From positions 752 to 64,751 of the forward strand of contig NZ_LMHY01000022.1 in the NCBI RefSeq assembly GCF_001429045.1: 64,000 nt of DNA, read 5' to 3'. Below the pieces are notes generated by a model. That model ran no database searches. It worked only from the letters and a program-made list of their open reading frames with translations, and was not told the DNA's origin. Source of the stretch: Pseudomonas sp. Root71 (GTDB lineage Bacteria; Pseudomonadota; Gammaproteobacteria; Pseudomonadales; Pseudomonadaceae). The position numbers were made by a program, and so were the translations under genes. Shown in pieces: positions 24,548 to 32,315 of this stretch (its first letter is position 1; each line of letters begins with the position of its first letter).

Positions 24548-25074
24548 TCGCGGCGATGCTGATGCCCTGCGTGGTGGTTGGCATCGATCTGAGCGCCGGG
24601 CGGGTGCGAGTCAAGGCCGGCAACTGGGTCAGCGCCTGGGTGCGCTGGCACAGCCTGGCGGCGGGCAAAGCCCGTCACTGGCGGGCGCCGAGTCCGGGGG
24701 AGCAGGGCGCATTGTTCAGCCCCAGCGGTGATCCGGCCATGGGCACTTTTATCCCGGGGCTGTATGGCAACGCCGGGGCCCCGCCGGACAACCGAGATCA
24801 TGTCGAGGCCTGGTACTTCGACGATGGCGGCTCGCTGGTCTACGACTGGCAAGCCGGCAGCTACAGCATTGCGTTACCCGACGGCAGCCGCGCGACGATC
24901 ACGGTCGGGGGGTCGCAGTTTGAAGTGACGCCGGAGCAAATCCGGGTGACGGCCAGCCAGATCACCCTGGTGGGTGAGGTGAGCATCGACGGTGCGTTGA
25001 GTGTGTCCGGCGACATCACCGGCGCCGGCACGATCATGGACGCCGGGGGCAACAGCAGCAACCACTCGCATTGA
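24514..25074 (+). CDS. Baseplate assembly protein V (spike)
   Basis: A 186-residue P2 gpV-like protein. An OB-like N-terminal domain (VVVGIDLSAGRVRVKAGNWVSAWVRW) is followed by GEQGALFSPSGDP. A C-terminal beta-helix repeat (VTPEQIRVTASQITLVGEVSIDG) ends in a His-containing tip (NHSH), as in metal-binding spike apices. It forms the trimeric membrane-piercing tip of the tail. Confidence 0.88.
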   Translation: MGYASAEHDRMIAAMLMPCVVVGIDLSAGRVRVKAGNWVSAWVRWHSLAAGKARHWRAPSPGEQGALFSPSGDPAMGTFIPGLYGNAGAPPDNRDHVEAWYFDDGGSLVYDWQAGSYSIALPDGSRATITVGGSQFEVTPEQIRVTASQITLVGEVSIDGALSVSGDITGAGTIMDAGGNSSNHSH

Positions 25075-25093
25075 GTGAAACATTCACCTTCAG

Positions 25094-25115
25094 CCCGCCG
25101 CGTGCGGGTTTTTTT
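25094..25115 (+). terminator. Hairpin after gene V
   Basis: CCCGC / GCGGG stem with a 5-base loop followed by seven T. It sits 18 bases before the next ATG, in the same layout as the other late-operon hairpins. Confidence 0.65.
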
Positions 25116-25132
25116 ATACCTGGAGTAAATCC

Positions 25133-25354
25133 ATGACAAGCAAAACCAAGGAAGTATCAGCCGCCAGTGAGGCGCCCGCGCCGGCCACGCTGAGCCTCTT
25201 TCGCGACACGCTGTATACCTCGCGGGTGCTGATTCTGCTGGAGGCCGAGCGCACCTTGAAAGTGGAAAAAGGACAGGTTGCGGTGGCCTCGGATGACATG
25301 GTGGCGCTCGAGTATTTGCATGGTCGCAAGGATTTTGTCGCGGCCGAGGGCTGA
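25133..25354 (+). CDS. Small conserved phage baseplate-region protein
   Basis: A 73-residue protein (SLFRDTLYTSRVLILLEAERTL, then VASDDMVALEYLHGR) located between V and W. A CTGGAG site precedes the ATG. Position suggests a structural or assembly role in the baseplate; no family name recalled. Confidence 0.62.
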   Translation: MTSKTKEVSAASEAPAPATLSLFRDTLYTSRVLILLEAERTLKVEKGQVAVASDDMVALEYLHGRKDFVAAEG

Positions 25355-25358
25355 TCCC

Positions 25359-25694
25359 ATGATCGGGATGATCGGACTGGATCGCCGCACCGGCCAGCTG
25401 ATTTCCGGCCTCGATCACCTGCGCCAGTCCATCGAGGACATCTTGTCGACGCCCTTGGGCAGCCGGCGCATGCGCCCGGAGTACGGCAGCAAGCTGCGGC
25501 GCTTTGTCGACCTGCCGGTCAATGACGGCTGGAAAAGTGCCGTGCAGGCGGAAGTGGCCAGCACGCTCGGGCGCTGGGAGCCTCGCCTGAAACTGGGCCG
25601 GGTGCGCGCCGTGGCCATCCTCGACGGGCGTATCACCTTTGAACTGACCGGGCAGTACCTGGGCAGCGACGTGACTTTGGAGGTGTCCGCATGA
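25359..25694 (+). CDS. Baseplate protein W (GPW/gp25 family)
   Basis: A 111-residue protein with the gp25 signature: GLDHLRQSIEDILSTPLGSRRMRPEYGS in the first half. GPW/gp25 is a lysozyme-fold-related wedge component that starts sheath polymerisation. ATG at 25359 is used, four bases after the previous stop; the longer frame begins inside the upstream gene. It overlaps J by four bases. Confidence 0.9.
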   Translation: MIGMIGLDRRTGQLISGLDHLRQSIEDILSTPLGSRRMRPEYGSKLRRFVDLPVNDGWKSAVQAEVASTLGRWEPRLKLGRVRAVAILDGRITFELTGQYLGSDVTLEVSA

Positions 25695-26569
25695 CCATGG
25701 AACTGGCGGCCCTGCCGCCGCCGCAAGTGCTGGAAGACCTCGACTTTGAAGTGGTGTACCAGGAGAAGCTGGAAGCCTTCCGCCTGAGCATGGGCGACAA
25801 CTGGAGCGCAGAGCTGGAGAGTGATCCGGTACTCAAGCTGATCGAGCAGGCCGCATATGGCGCCTTGCAGAACCGGGCGCGGGTCAACGACGCGGGCAAG
25901 GCCTTGCTGTTGGCCCATGCCGAGCGGGCCGACCTCGATCACCTGGCCGCCAACGTCAACCTGCAACGCCTGGTGATTCAGGCCGGAGATCCGAGCACGG
26001 TGCCGCCGACGCCGCAGGTGCTCGAAGAGGACGATGCCCTGCGCGAGCGGGTGCAGCTGTCGTATGAGGGGTTGACCACGGCGGGGCCGCGCAACAGCTA
26101 CATCTTGCATGCACGCAACGCTTCCGGGTTGGTGGCCGATGCTACGGCAGAAAGCCCGTCACCGGCCGTGGTGGTGGTCACCGTGCTCAGCCTGGAAGGT
26201 AGCGGCGCCGCCTCGCCGGAATTGCTGGAAGAGGTCCGGCTGCACCTCAATGACGAGGACGTGCGGCCGGTGGCCGATCGGCTCACGGTGCAGAGCGCCG
26301 TGGTCATCGATTACCACATTGAAGCGGTGCTGTACCCGCAGGCACCGGGGCCGGAAAACGAAGCCTATCTGGCCGAAAGCCAGAAACGCCTGAGCGAGTG
26401 GATCAACCCGCGCCGCCGTCTGGGGCTGGAAGTGGCGCGTTCAGGCGTCGATGCGCAGCTGCACGTTCCCGGCATCGCCCGGGTCGAGCTGCTGGACTGG
26501 ACCGACATCAAACCGAGCAAGGCCGAGGCCGCGTACTGCACCGGCTATACCGTGACACTGGGGGCCTGA
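25691..26569 (+). CDS. Baseplate protein J
   Basis: A 292-residue P2 gpJ-like wedge protein (VLEDLDFEVVYQEKLEAF at the start; GPRNSYILHARNASG in the centre; DVRPVADRLTVQSAV later). It would connect the central hub to the tail fibers. Coupled to W (ATGA) and followed after one base by I. Confidence 0.92.
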   Translation: MTMELAALPPPQVLEDLDFEVVYQEKLEAFRLSMGDNWSAELESDPVLKLIEQAAYGALQNRARVNDAGKALLLAHAERADLDHLAANVNLQRLVIQAGDPSTVPPTPQVLEEDDALRERVQLSYEGLTTAGPRNSYILHARNASGLVADATAESPSPAVVVVTVLSLEGSGAASPELLEEVRLHLNDEDVRPVADRLTVQSAVVIDYHIEAVLYPQAPGPENEAYLAESQKRLSEWINPRRRLGLEVARSGVDAQLHVPGIARVELLDWTDIKPSKAEAAYCTGYTVTLGA

Positions 26570-26570
26570 C

Positions 26571-27182
26571 ATGAGCAGTTTGTTGCCGCTCAACAGCACC
26601 CCGCTGGAATTGGCCGTGGAAGCGGCCAACTACGAAAACACGTTGATTCCGCTGCGCAGTTTGTACAACGCCGACACCTGCCCCGAACACCTGTTGCCGT
26701 ACCTGGCCTCGGCCTGGTCGGTGGACCGCTGGAACAACACCTGGACCCAGGAGGCCAAGCGCACGGCGATCCGTTCGGCTTACGACGTGCACGCGCGCAA
26801 AGGCACCATCGGTGCGTTGCGGCGGGTGGTCGAGCCCTTGGGCTACCTGATCGACGTCGTGGAATGGTTCGACACCATGCCGGAAGGCGTACCCGGCACG
26901 TTCGCCCTGGAGGTGGGGCTGAATGACGCCGGCATCACCGAGGAACTGTACGAGGAACTGGCGTGGTTGATCGACGACGCCCGTCCGGTCAGCCGACACA
27001 TGACCAACCTGGCGCTCAGTTTGCAGACCGAGGGGGTGCTGGGGATTGCCGTGTGTGTCTACGAGGGCGAAGAGATCGACGTGTACCCACCGGCCCCACA
27101 AGACATCGACGTGACCGGCAGCTTTGGCCCGGCGCTTTGCGTCGATGAAACCGATACTTTGGACGTTTATCCCTATGATTGA
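26571..27182 (+). CDS. Tail protein I
   Basis: A 203-residue P2 gpI-like protein with LLPLNSTPLELAVEAA at the start and the conserved CPEHLLPYLASAWSVDRWN and ARKGTIGALRRVV boxes. It is a baseplate periphery component. The C-terminal 40 residues (EIDVYPPAPQDIDV) are a phage-specific extension. It overlaps the fiber gene by 8 bases. Confidence 0.9.
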   Translation: MSSLLPLNSTPLELAVEAANYENTLIPLRSLYNADTCPEHLLPYLASAWSVDRWNNTWTQEAKRTAIRSAYDVHARKGTIGALRRVVEPLGYLIDVVEWFDTMPEGVPGTFALEVGLNDAGITEELYEELAWLIDDARPVSRHMTNLALSLQTEGVLGIAVCVYEGEEIDVYPPAPQDIDVTGSFGPALCVDETDTLDVYPYD

Positions 27183-29484
27183 TAAGACCAGTCAGTTTTT
27201 TGCCATTCTCACGGCGGTCGGTGAAGCCAAACATGCCAATGCCATCGCCATGGGCCTGGACTGGATGTTCACCGAGATGGGCCTGGGCGATGCCAACGGC
27301 ACCGACCCGATTCCCGATCGCCTGCAGACCCAGTTGATCAATGAATGGCGCCGGGCGCCGATCAACCAGATCCGCGTCGATCCGGCCAATCCCAACACCG
27401 TCATCACCGAACAGATCATTCCGCCGGAAGTGGGCGGTGAGTGGATTCGCGAGATCGGGCTGTACGATGTCGACGGCGACCTGGTGGCGGTGGCCAACTG
27501 CGCACCGAGCTACAAACCGTTGCTGGACCAAGGCAGTGGCAAGACCCAGGTCGTGCGGATGAACTTCATCGTCAGCAGCTCGGCGAACATCGTGCTGAAG
27601 ATCGATCCGGCGGTGGTGCTGGCCACCCGCGAATACGTCGACCTCGCGATCAGCGAAGCGCTGGCCAAGCTGGATCACAAACAGTCAGCGCGCGTGGCGG
27701 CGACCGCCGCCATTGCCCTGAGCAACGTACAGACCATCGATGACGTGGCTGTGGTCGTCGGTGACCGTGTGCTGGTGACTGCGCAGGCAGAAGCTCAGGA
27801 CAACGGCCTGTATGTCGTCAATGCCGAAGGCTGGACGCGGGCCGCCGATGCCGATAACAGCCTGGAAGTGACCCCGGGGTTGTTCATTCACGTCGAGCAA
27901 GGCACGACCAACGGCGACAGCCTCTGGCAACTGGTCACCGACGCGCCGATTTCGCTCGGCACCACCGGTTTGCAGTTTGAAATGATTGCGGGCGGCAGTG
28001 GGGGCGGTGTCGGCACGTTTCGCAGTGTCACCGTCGATGCCCTCGGGCGTGTGGTCGCCGGTACCAACCCGACCACCCTGGCCGGCTACGGCATCACCGA
28101 TGCCTTGGCGGCCAGTGAAAACTTGGCCGATGTCGCAGATGTGGTCGAGACTCGGAATAACCTCGGGCTGGGCACCGCCGCGACCGCTGCTGTGCAGGTC
28201 GATCTGCACGACGAAACAGCTGATGCGCTGATGAAGGTCGGAGCGTTCGGCTGGGGCGGGCCCGCCTATGCGGTCAGTGATGTTGACATCGGTGGCTTGA
28301 ACGCGGAGACGGCTCTCTATTTCATCAGCAATGGTATAGGAGGGCCAGGAGGCGGGATCTATGAGGGGTGGGTTCGCGTCTCGGCGATTACACCAGGTCA
28401 ATACGCCTTCCAGGAGATTTATGGGAATGCCGATCACACCCTCAACCGCCGGGCCTTGACGGCCGGTGTGTGGGGTGAATGGGAAAGCATCTGGGACTCA
28501 ACCAATCTGGTTAAACAAACCTCTCCCCAAGATGACACCCCAGGTCATGTATTGCTCACGGGTGCTTATGGCATCGGTCACGGGGGGATTGTCCTTCCCG
28601 ACGGTACTGATCTAAACACAATCACCACCGTGGGCATTTACCGGGTGAACACCAGCCTGAACATGCCTGCCGGCGGTCAATTCTCCCCCATGCTGGTTGC
28701 AGTCAGTCAAGACACCCTCTGGCAACAAATCACCAGCTATAACTCCGGTACAACCTATACCCGAGGCGCAGTTCAGACCCCAGAGGGATATGAATTCAGT
28801 GAGTGGGTAACGGGTTGGAACACGAGTAACTTCAACCCTGGTGCGTACCAGACGGCACTGGGTTTCACTCCCGTGCAGCAAGGCGGTGGTGCGGGTCAAG
28901 AGTCGAACAAGGTCTACATTGGTTATCGACCCACCTCAAGCGACGTGGGTTTACAGGTTGATGCAACCGACTTCGGGAAGATCTGGACCGAAAGCAATTT
29001 TGATCCTGCTTCCATATTCTCCATCCCTGTCGGCGTACCGTTTCCATGGCCAACCGCTACGCCGCCCGACAAATGCGTTTTGATGGGGGGCCAGCCGTTC
29101 AATGTCGAGTGGTACCCGGCATTGGCAGCCGTGTATCCCATTGGAATGCTGCCAGATCTGCGTGGTGAGTCGATTCGTGGCCTGGATGGCGGACGTGGCG
29201 TTGACCCCGATTCGGGACGCACCGTGTTGAGCGCTCAGCTCGATACGCTACAAAACATGACCGGCGAGTTCATTCTGCAAGACGACGACTCGACGTTACT
29301 GGTGAACACTGCGACGGGTGCATTTTCGGTTGGCAATTCCAGCACGGCCATTACGCCGGCTGCACCGCAAGTCACCACAACGGGCTACCGCTCCGTCGTT
29401 TTCAATCCTTCAGCCGTCGTCCGTGTGAGTACGGAAACCCGTATGCGTAACGTGGCGTACAACTACATTTGCAGGATGTACTGA
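27175..29484 (+). CDS. Tail fiber protein
   Basis: A 769-residue protein. The N-terminal part (about 1-170) is the DUF3751-type fiber attachment domain (FFAILTAVGEAKHANA, WIREIGLYDVDGDLVAVANC). A middle region has short repeats and coiled stretches (ASENLADVADVVETRNNLGLG), and the C-terminal part resembles a tail-collar or receptor-binding domain (ALYPIGMLPDLRGES type). The last 400 residues use a less GC-rich codon set, as expected for exchanged host-range segments. ATG at 27175. Confidence 0.88.
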   Translation: MIDKTSQFFAILTAVGEAKHANAIAMGLDWMFTEMGLGDANGTDPIPDRLQTQLINEWRRAPINQIRVDPANPNTVITEQIIPPEVGGEWIREIGLYDVDGDLVAVANCAPSYKPLLDQGSGKTQVVRMNFIVSSSANIVLKIDPAVVLATREYVDLAISEALAKLDHKQSARVAATAAIALSNVQTIDDVAVVVGDRVLVTAQAEAQDNGLYVVNAEGWTRAADADNSLEVTPGLFIHVEQGTTNGDSLWQLVTDAPISLGTTGLQFEMIAGGSGGGVGTFRSVTVDALGRVVAGTNPTTLAGYGITDALAASENLADVADVVETRNNLGLGTAATAAVQVDLHDETADALMKVGAFGWGGPAYAVSDVDIGGLNAETALYFISNGIGGPGGGIYEGWVRVSAITPGQYAFQEIYGNADHTLNRRALTAGVWGEWESIWDSTNLVKQTSPQDDTPGHVLLTGAYGIGHGGIVLPDGTDLNTITTVGIYRVNTSLNMPAGGQFSPMLVAVSQDTLWQQITSYNSGTTYTRGAVQTPEGYEFSEWVTGWNTSNFNPGAYQTALGFTPVQQGGGAGQESNKVYIGYRPTSSDVGLQVDATDFGKIWTESNFDPASIFSIPVGVPFPWPTATPPDKCVLMGGQPFNVEWYPALAAVYPIGMLPDLRGESIRGLDGGRGVDPDSGRTVLSAQLDTLQNMTGEFILQDDDSTLLVNTATGAFSVGNSSTAITPAAPQVTTTGYRSVVFNPSAVVRVSTETRMRNVAYNYICRMY

Positions 29485-30071
29485 TGCCGACTTTAGTGAA
29501 TGGTTTTTTTGAAGAGAGCGGTTGGATCGAGGTGTACACATTCAGTGAAACCACCACCGAATACCTTGGCCAACACGAAACCTATGTCAGCTGTGGCTGC
29601 GGTCTGCCAGCGGGCGCCACCTTGGAAGTACCGCCCGAAGCCGGGGACGGAGAGGTGGTGGTCTGGAGGGATGGAAAATGGCTGGTAGTGCCCGACTTCC
29701 GGGGTGTGGCGTACCGCACCACCGATGGTAGTCAGGTGATGCATTCGATGCCTGGCGAGTTACCGGCCGAGCTGACGACCATGCCGCGACCGAGTGCGGC
29801 CTATGTCTGGAATAGTCTTGTTTGGACACTCGATGCCGCGCGCGATCTGGCGCTTCAAAACCAACGCGAACGGGCATGGATCGAAAATGAACTGCATTGG
29901 GCGGGCAGAGAGGTCGACAAGCATCTGGATGCGGACCCGGGCGCGATCAGCACGGAGCTGGCTTGGCGCACCTATCGCAACGAGTTACGGGCCTGGCCTG
30001 GATCGTCGGACTTTCCGGCCAGTGATAAACGGCCGGTAAAGCCGGACGGATCGACCAACACCGCGTCCTGA
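29484..30071 (+). CDS. Tail fiber assembly protein
   Basis: A 195-residue chaperone-like protein placed directly after the fiber gene (TGATG overlap). The C-terminal half has RDLALQNQRERAWIENEL and ELAWRTYRNELRAWPGSSDFP, typical of the Caudo_TAP/gpG-type assembly family. It would help trimerise the fiber and is not expected in the virion. Confidence 0.85.
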   Translation: MPTLVNGFFEESGWIEVYTFSETTTEYLGQHETYVSCGCGLPAGATLEVPPEAGDGEVVVWRDGKWLVVPDFRGVAYRTTDGSQVMHSMPGELPAELTTMPRPSAAYVWNSLVWTLDAARDLALQNQRERAWIENELHWAGREVDKHLDADPGAISTELAWRTYRNELRAWPGSSDFPASDKRPVKPDGSTNTAS

Positions 30072-30099
30072 CGCCCCGCATTGCCGGGGCGTTTTCTTT
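30071..30099 (+). terminator. Terminator after the fiber genes
   Basis: ACGCCCCG / CGGGGCGT stem with a 6-base loop and TTTTCTTTT, beginning at the stop of the assembly gene. Confidence 0.7.
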
Positions 30100-30130
30100 T
30101 CCATTCTGCACGTCACCGCACATTCCCACG

Positions 30131-30157
30131 GCCTCGCTTACGCGGGGCTTTTTCGTT
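30131..30157 (+). terminator. Hairpin before the sheath gene
   Basis: GCCTCGC / GCGGGGC stem (one G-T pair) followed by TTTTTCGTTT, 17 bases before the sheath ATG. Its T-tail runs into the CTGGAG ribosome binding site. Confidence 0.55.
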
Positions 30158-30173
30158 TCTGGAGCATCACTCT

Positions 30174-31337
30174 ATGAGTTTCTTTCACGGCGTCACCGTG
30201 ACCCTGGTGGATACCGGCGCCCGCCACATCGCCACCCCGTCCGCATCGATCATCGGCCTGTGCAACACCTTCACCGTTGCGCCGCCGGCGAACGCGGCGG
30301 CCAACGAATTGCTGCTGATCACCCGCGAAAGCGAAGCGGTGACGGCCTGGGGCCCAGACGCCGCAATCACCCAGGACTGCAAGGCCATTTTCAAACGATC
30401 GAAGGCGGTGATTGTCGCCGTTGGTGTGCCGCTGCTGGACGACCCGACCGAGCAGCTGTCGGCGATCATCGGCGGGGTCTGGGCCGACGGTAGCCGTACC
30501 GGCATGCAGGCGTTGCTCAACGGCAAAAGCAAGTTCAACGCCCAGCCGCGCTTGCTGGTGACGCCGGGACACTCGGCGACGCTGGCGGTCGCCACCGAGC
30601 TGGTGGCGCTGGGTGACAAGATGCGCGCCATGGCCATCCTCGACGGGCCGAACACCACCGACGAAGCCGCGATCGCCTATGCCGAAAATTTCGGCAGCAA
30701 ACACGCCTACATGGTCGACCCGGGCGTGCAGTTCTGGGATACCGGAACCAGTGCCACGGTCAACGCGCCGGCTTCGGCCTGGACCGCTGGCCTGTTTGCC
30801 TGGACCGATGCCACCTACGGTTTCTGGGCCTCGCCGTCGAACAAGGAGTTTGTCGGCATCACCGGCACCACGCGGCCGATCGAGTTTCTCGACGGAGATG
30901 CCTCCTGCCGGGCCAACCTGCTGAACAACGCCAATATCACCACGATCATTCGTGACGACGGTTACCGCCTGTGGGGCAACCGCACGCTGTCCAGCGATCC
31001 GAAATGGAAGTTCGTCACTCGCGTGCGCACGCTGGACATTGTGATGGACGCGATCCTCTACGCGCACAAGTGGGCGGTCGACCGCTCAATCACCGCGACC
31101 TACGTCAAGGATGTGACCGAAGGCCTGCAGGCGTTCATGCGCGATCTGAAGAATCAGGGCGCGATCATCAACTTCGAGGTGTATGCCGACGAAGAGCTGA
31201 ACACCTCCAGCGAACTCAGCGACGGCAAGGTGTACTGGAACATTCGTTTCACCGACGTGCCGCCGGCTGAAAACCCGAACTTCCGCGTGGAAGTGACCGA
31301 TCAGTGGATCACTGAAGTACTCGATACCGCCGCCTAA
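30174..31337 (+). CDS. Contractile tail sheath protein (FI)
   Basis: A 387-residue P2 FI-like sheath protein (GVTVTLVDTGARHIATPSASIIGL at the start; GKVYWNIRFTDVPPAENPNF at the end). It forms the outer contractile tube. ATG at 30174 has a CTGGAG site nine bases upstream. The tube gene follows after 12 bases, as in P2. Confidence 0.94.
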   Translation: MSFFHGVTVTLVDTGARHIATPSASIIGLCNTFTVAPPANAAANELLLITRESEAVTAWGPDAAITQDCKAIFKRSKAVIVAVGVPLLDDPTEQLSAIIGGVWADGSRTGMQALLNGKSKFNAQPRLLVTPGHSATLAVATELVALGDKMRAMAILDGPNTTDEAAIAYAENFGSKHAYMVDPGVQFWDTGTSATVNAPASAWTAGLFAWTDATYGFWASPSNKEFVGITGTTRPIEFLDGDASCRANLLNNANITTIIRDDGYRLWGNRTLSSDPKWKFVTRVRTLDIVMDAILYAHKWAVDRSITATYVKDVTEGLQAFMRDLKNQGAIINFEVYADEELNTSSELSDGKVYWNIRFTDVPPAENPNFRVEVTDQWITEVLDTAA

Positions 31338-31349
31338 GGAGGCCGCTTA

Positions 31350-31853
31350 ATGATTCCGGAAGTGCTCTACAACACCAACCTGTTTGTCGACGGCATCAGC
31401 CTTCAAGGCGATGTACCGAGCCTGACTCTGCCCAAGTTGACCCTCAAGACTGACGAATACCGCGCCGGCGGCATGGACGCGGCGGTGGAACTCGACATGG
31501 GTATGGAGAAACTGGAAGCCAGCTTCCTCACCAATGGTGTGCGCCGTGAGGTGCTGAAGTTCTTCGGCCAAGCCGATCTGACGGCATTTAACGCCTCGTT
31601 CCGTGGTGCCTTCAAGGGCCAGAAAGGTTCGGTCAAGGCGGTGGTCGCCACCCTGCGCGGCAGCCTCAAGGAAGTCGATCCGGGGGACTGGAAACCGGGC
31701 GAAAAAGGCGAGTTCAAGTACGCCGTCGCGGCGACCTATTACAAGCTGGAAATCGACGGCAGCGTGATGTTTGAACTCGATCCCCTCAACTCGATCCGCG
31801 TTATTGACGGTGTCGACCAATTGGCCGCTGTGCGGTCTGCCCTGGGCATGTAA
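31350..31853 (+). CDS. Major tail tube protein (FII)
   Basis: A 167-residue P2 FII-like protein (PEVLYNTNLFVDGISLQGDV at the start; YYKLEIDGSVMFELDPLN near the end). It forms the inner tube through which DNA passes. A strong TAAGGAGG site precedes the ATG. Confidence 0.94.
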   Translation: MIPEVLYNTNLFVDGISLQGDVPSLTLPKLTLKTDEYRAGGMDAAVELDMGMEKLEASFLTNGVRREVLKFFGQADLTAFNASFRGAFKGQKGSVKAVVATLRGSLKEVDPGDWKPGEKGEFKYAVAATYYKLEIDGSVMFELDPLNSIRVIDGVDQLAAVRSALGM

Positions 31854-31864
31854 GGAATAACACC

Positions 31865-32173
31865 ATGAGCAATTCAAAAGACAACGTCCTGCCGAAATGG
31901 CTGCAACTGGGCGACGGCATTGCCACCGTGACCCTGTCCCGGGCGAGCCAGGCGAATGGCATTCAGGTCGACAAACTGACTCTGCGCGAACCGACGGTGC
32001 GCGAGATGCGCGCCGCCACCTTGCAGGGCGGCAGCAACGAAGAAGAACAGGAAATGGTCTTGTTCTGCAGCCTGGCGAGCATCGGCCGTGCGGATCTGGA
32101 GGGGCTGCTGATGCGTGATTACCGTCGTTTGCAGACCGCCTATTTTCGTCTGGGAGCAGACGACGGGGTTTAA
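31865..32173 (+). CDS. Tail assembly protein E
   Basis: A 102-residue P2 gpE-like chaperone (LREPTVREMRAATLQGGSNEEEQEM, then LEGLLMRDYRRLQTAYF). With the E' extension it chaperones the tape measure protein during tail assembly. The last codons overlap the E' reading frame, the region where contractile-tail phages recode. Confidence 0.85.
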   Translation: MSNSKDNVLPKWLQLGDGIATVTLSRASQANGIQVDKLTLREPTVREMRAATLQGGSNEEEQEMVLFCSLASIGRADLEGLLMRDYRRLQTAYFRLGADDGV

Positions 32174-32285
32174 CCCCCGGCTGCAAAAGGCCTTGGCCAA
32201 ACGCTTGGCGGTCGAGCTGAATTTTTCGGCGGCCGAGATCCAGGGTCTGTCGTTTTCCGAGATGGTCTGGTGGCTCACGGACTGA
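32115..32285 (+). CDS. Tail assembly protein E' (overlapping or frameshift product)
   Basis: This frame is open from 32112 and ends ELNFSAAEIQGLSFSEMVWWLTD, the helical pattern of P2 E'-type tape measure chaperones. It lies +1 (equivalently -2) relative to gene E. Either a GTG at 32115 starts it, or ribosomes shift frame in the shared segment to make an E-E' fusion; a GGGGTTTAACCCC inverted repeat spans the E stop (32166-32178). The usual P2 shift is -1, so the mechanism here would differ. Confidence 0.65.
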   Translation: MITVVCRPPIFVWEQTTGFNPRLQKALAKRLAVELNFSAAEIQGLSFSEMVWWLTD

Positions 32286-32315
32286 GCCTAATCCCGTCGC
32301 ACACAGGTAACCTGC

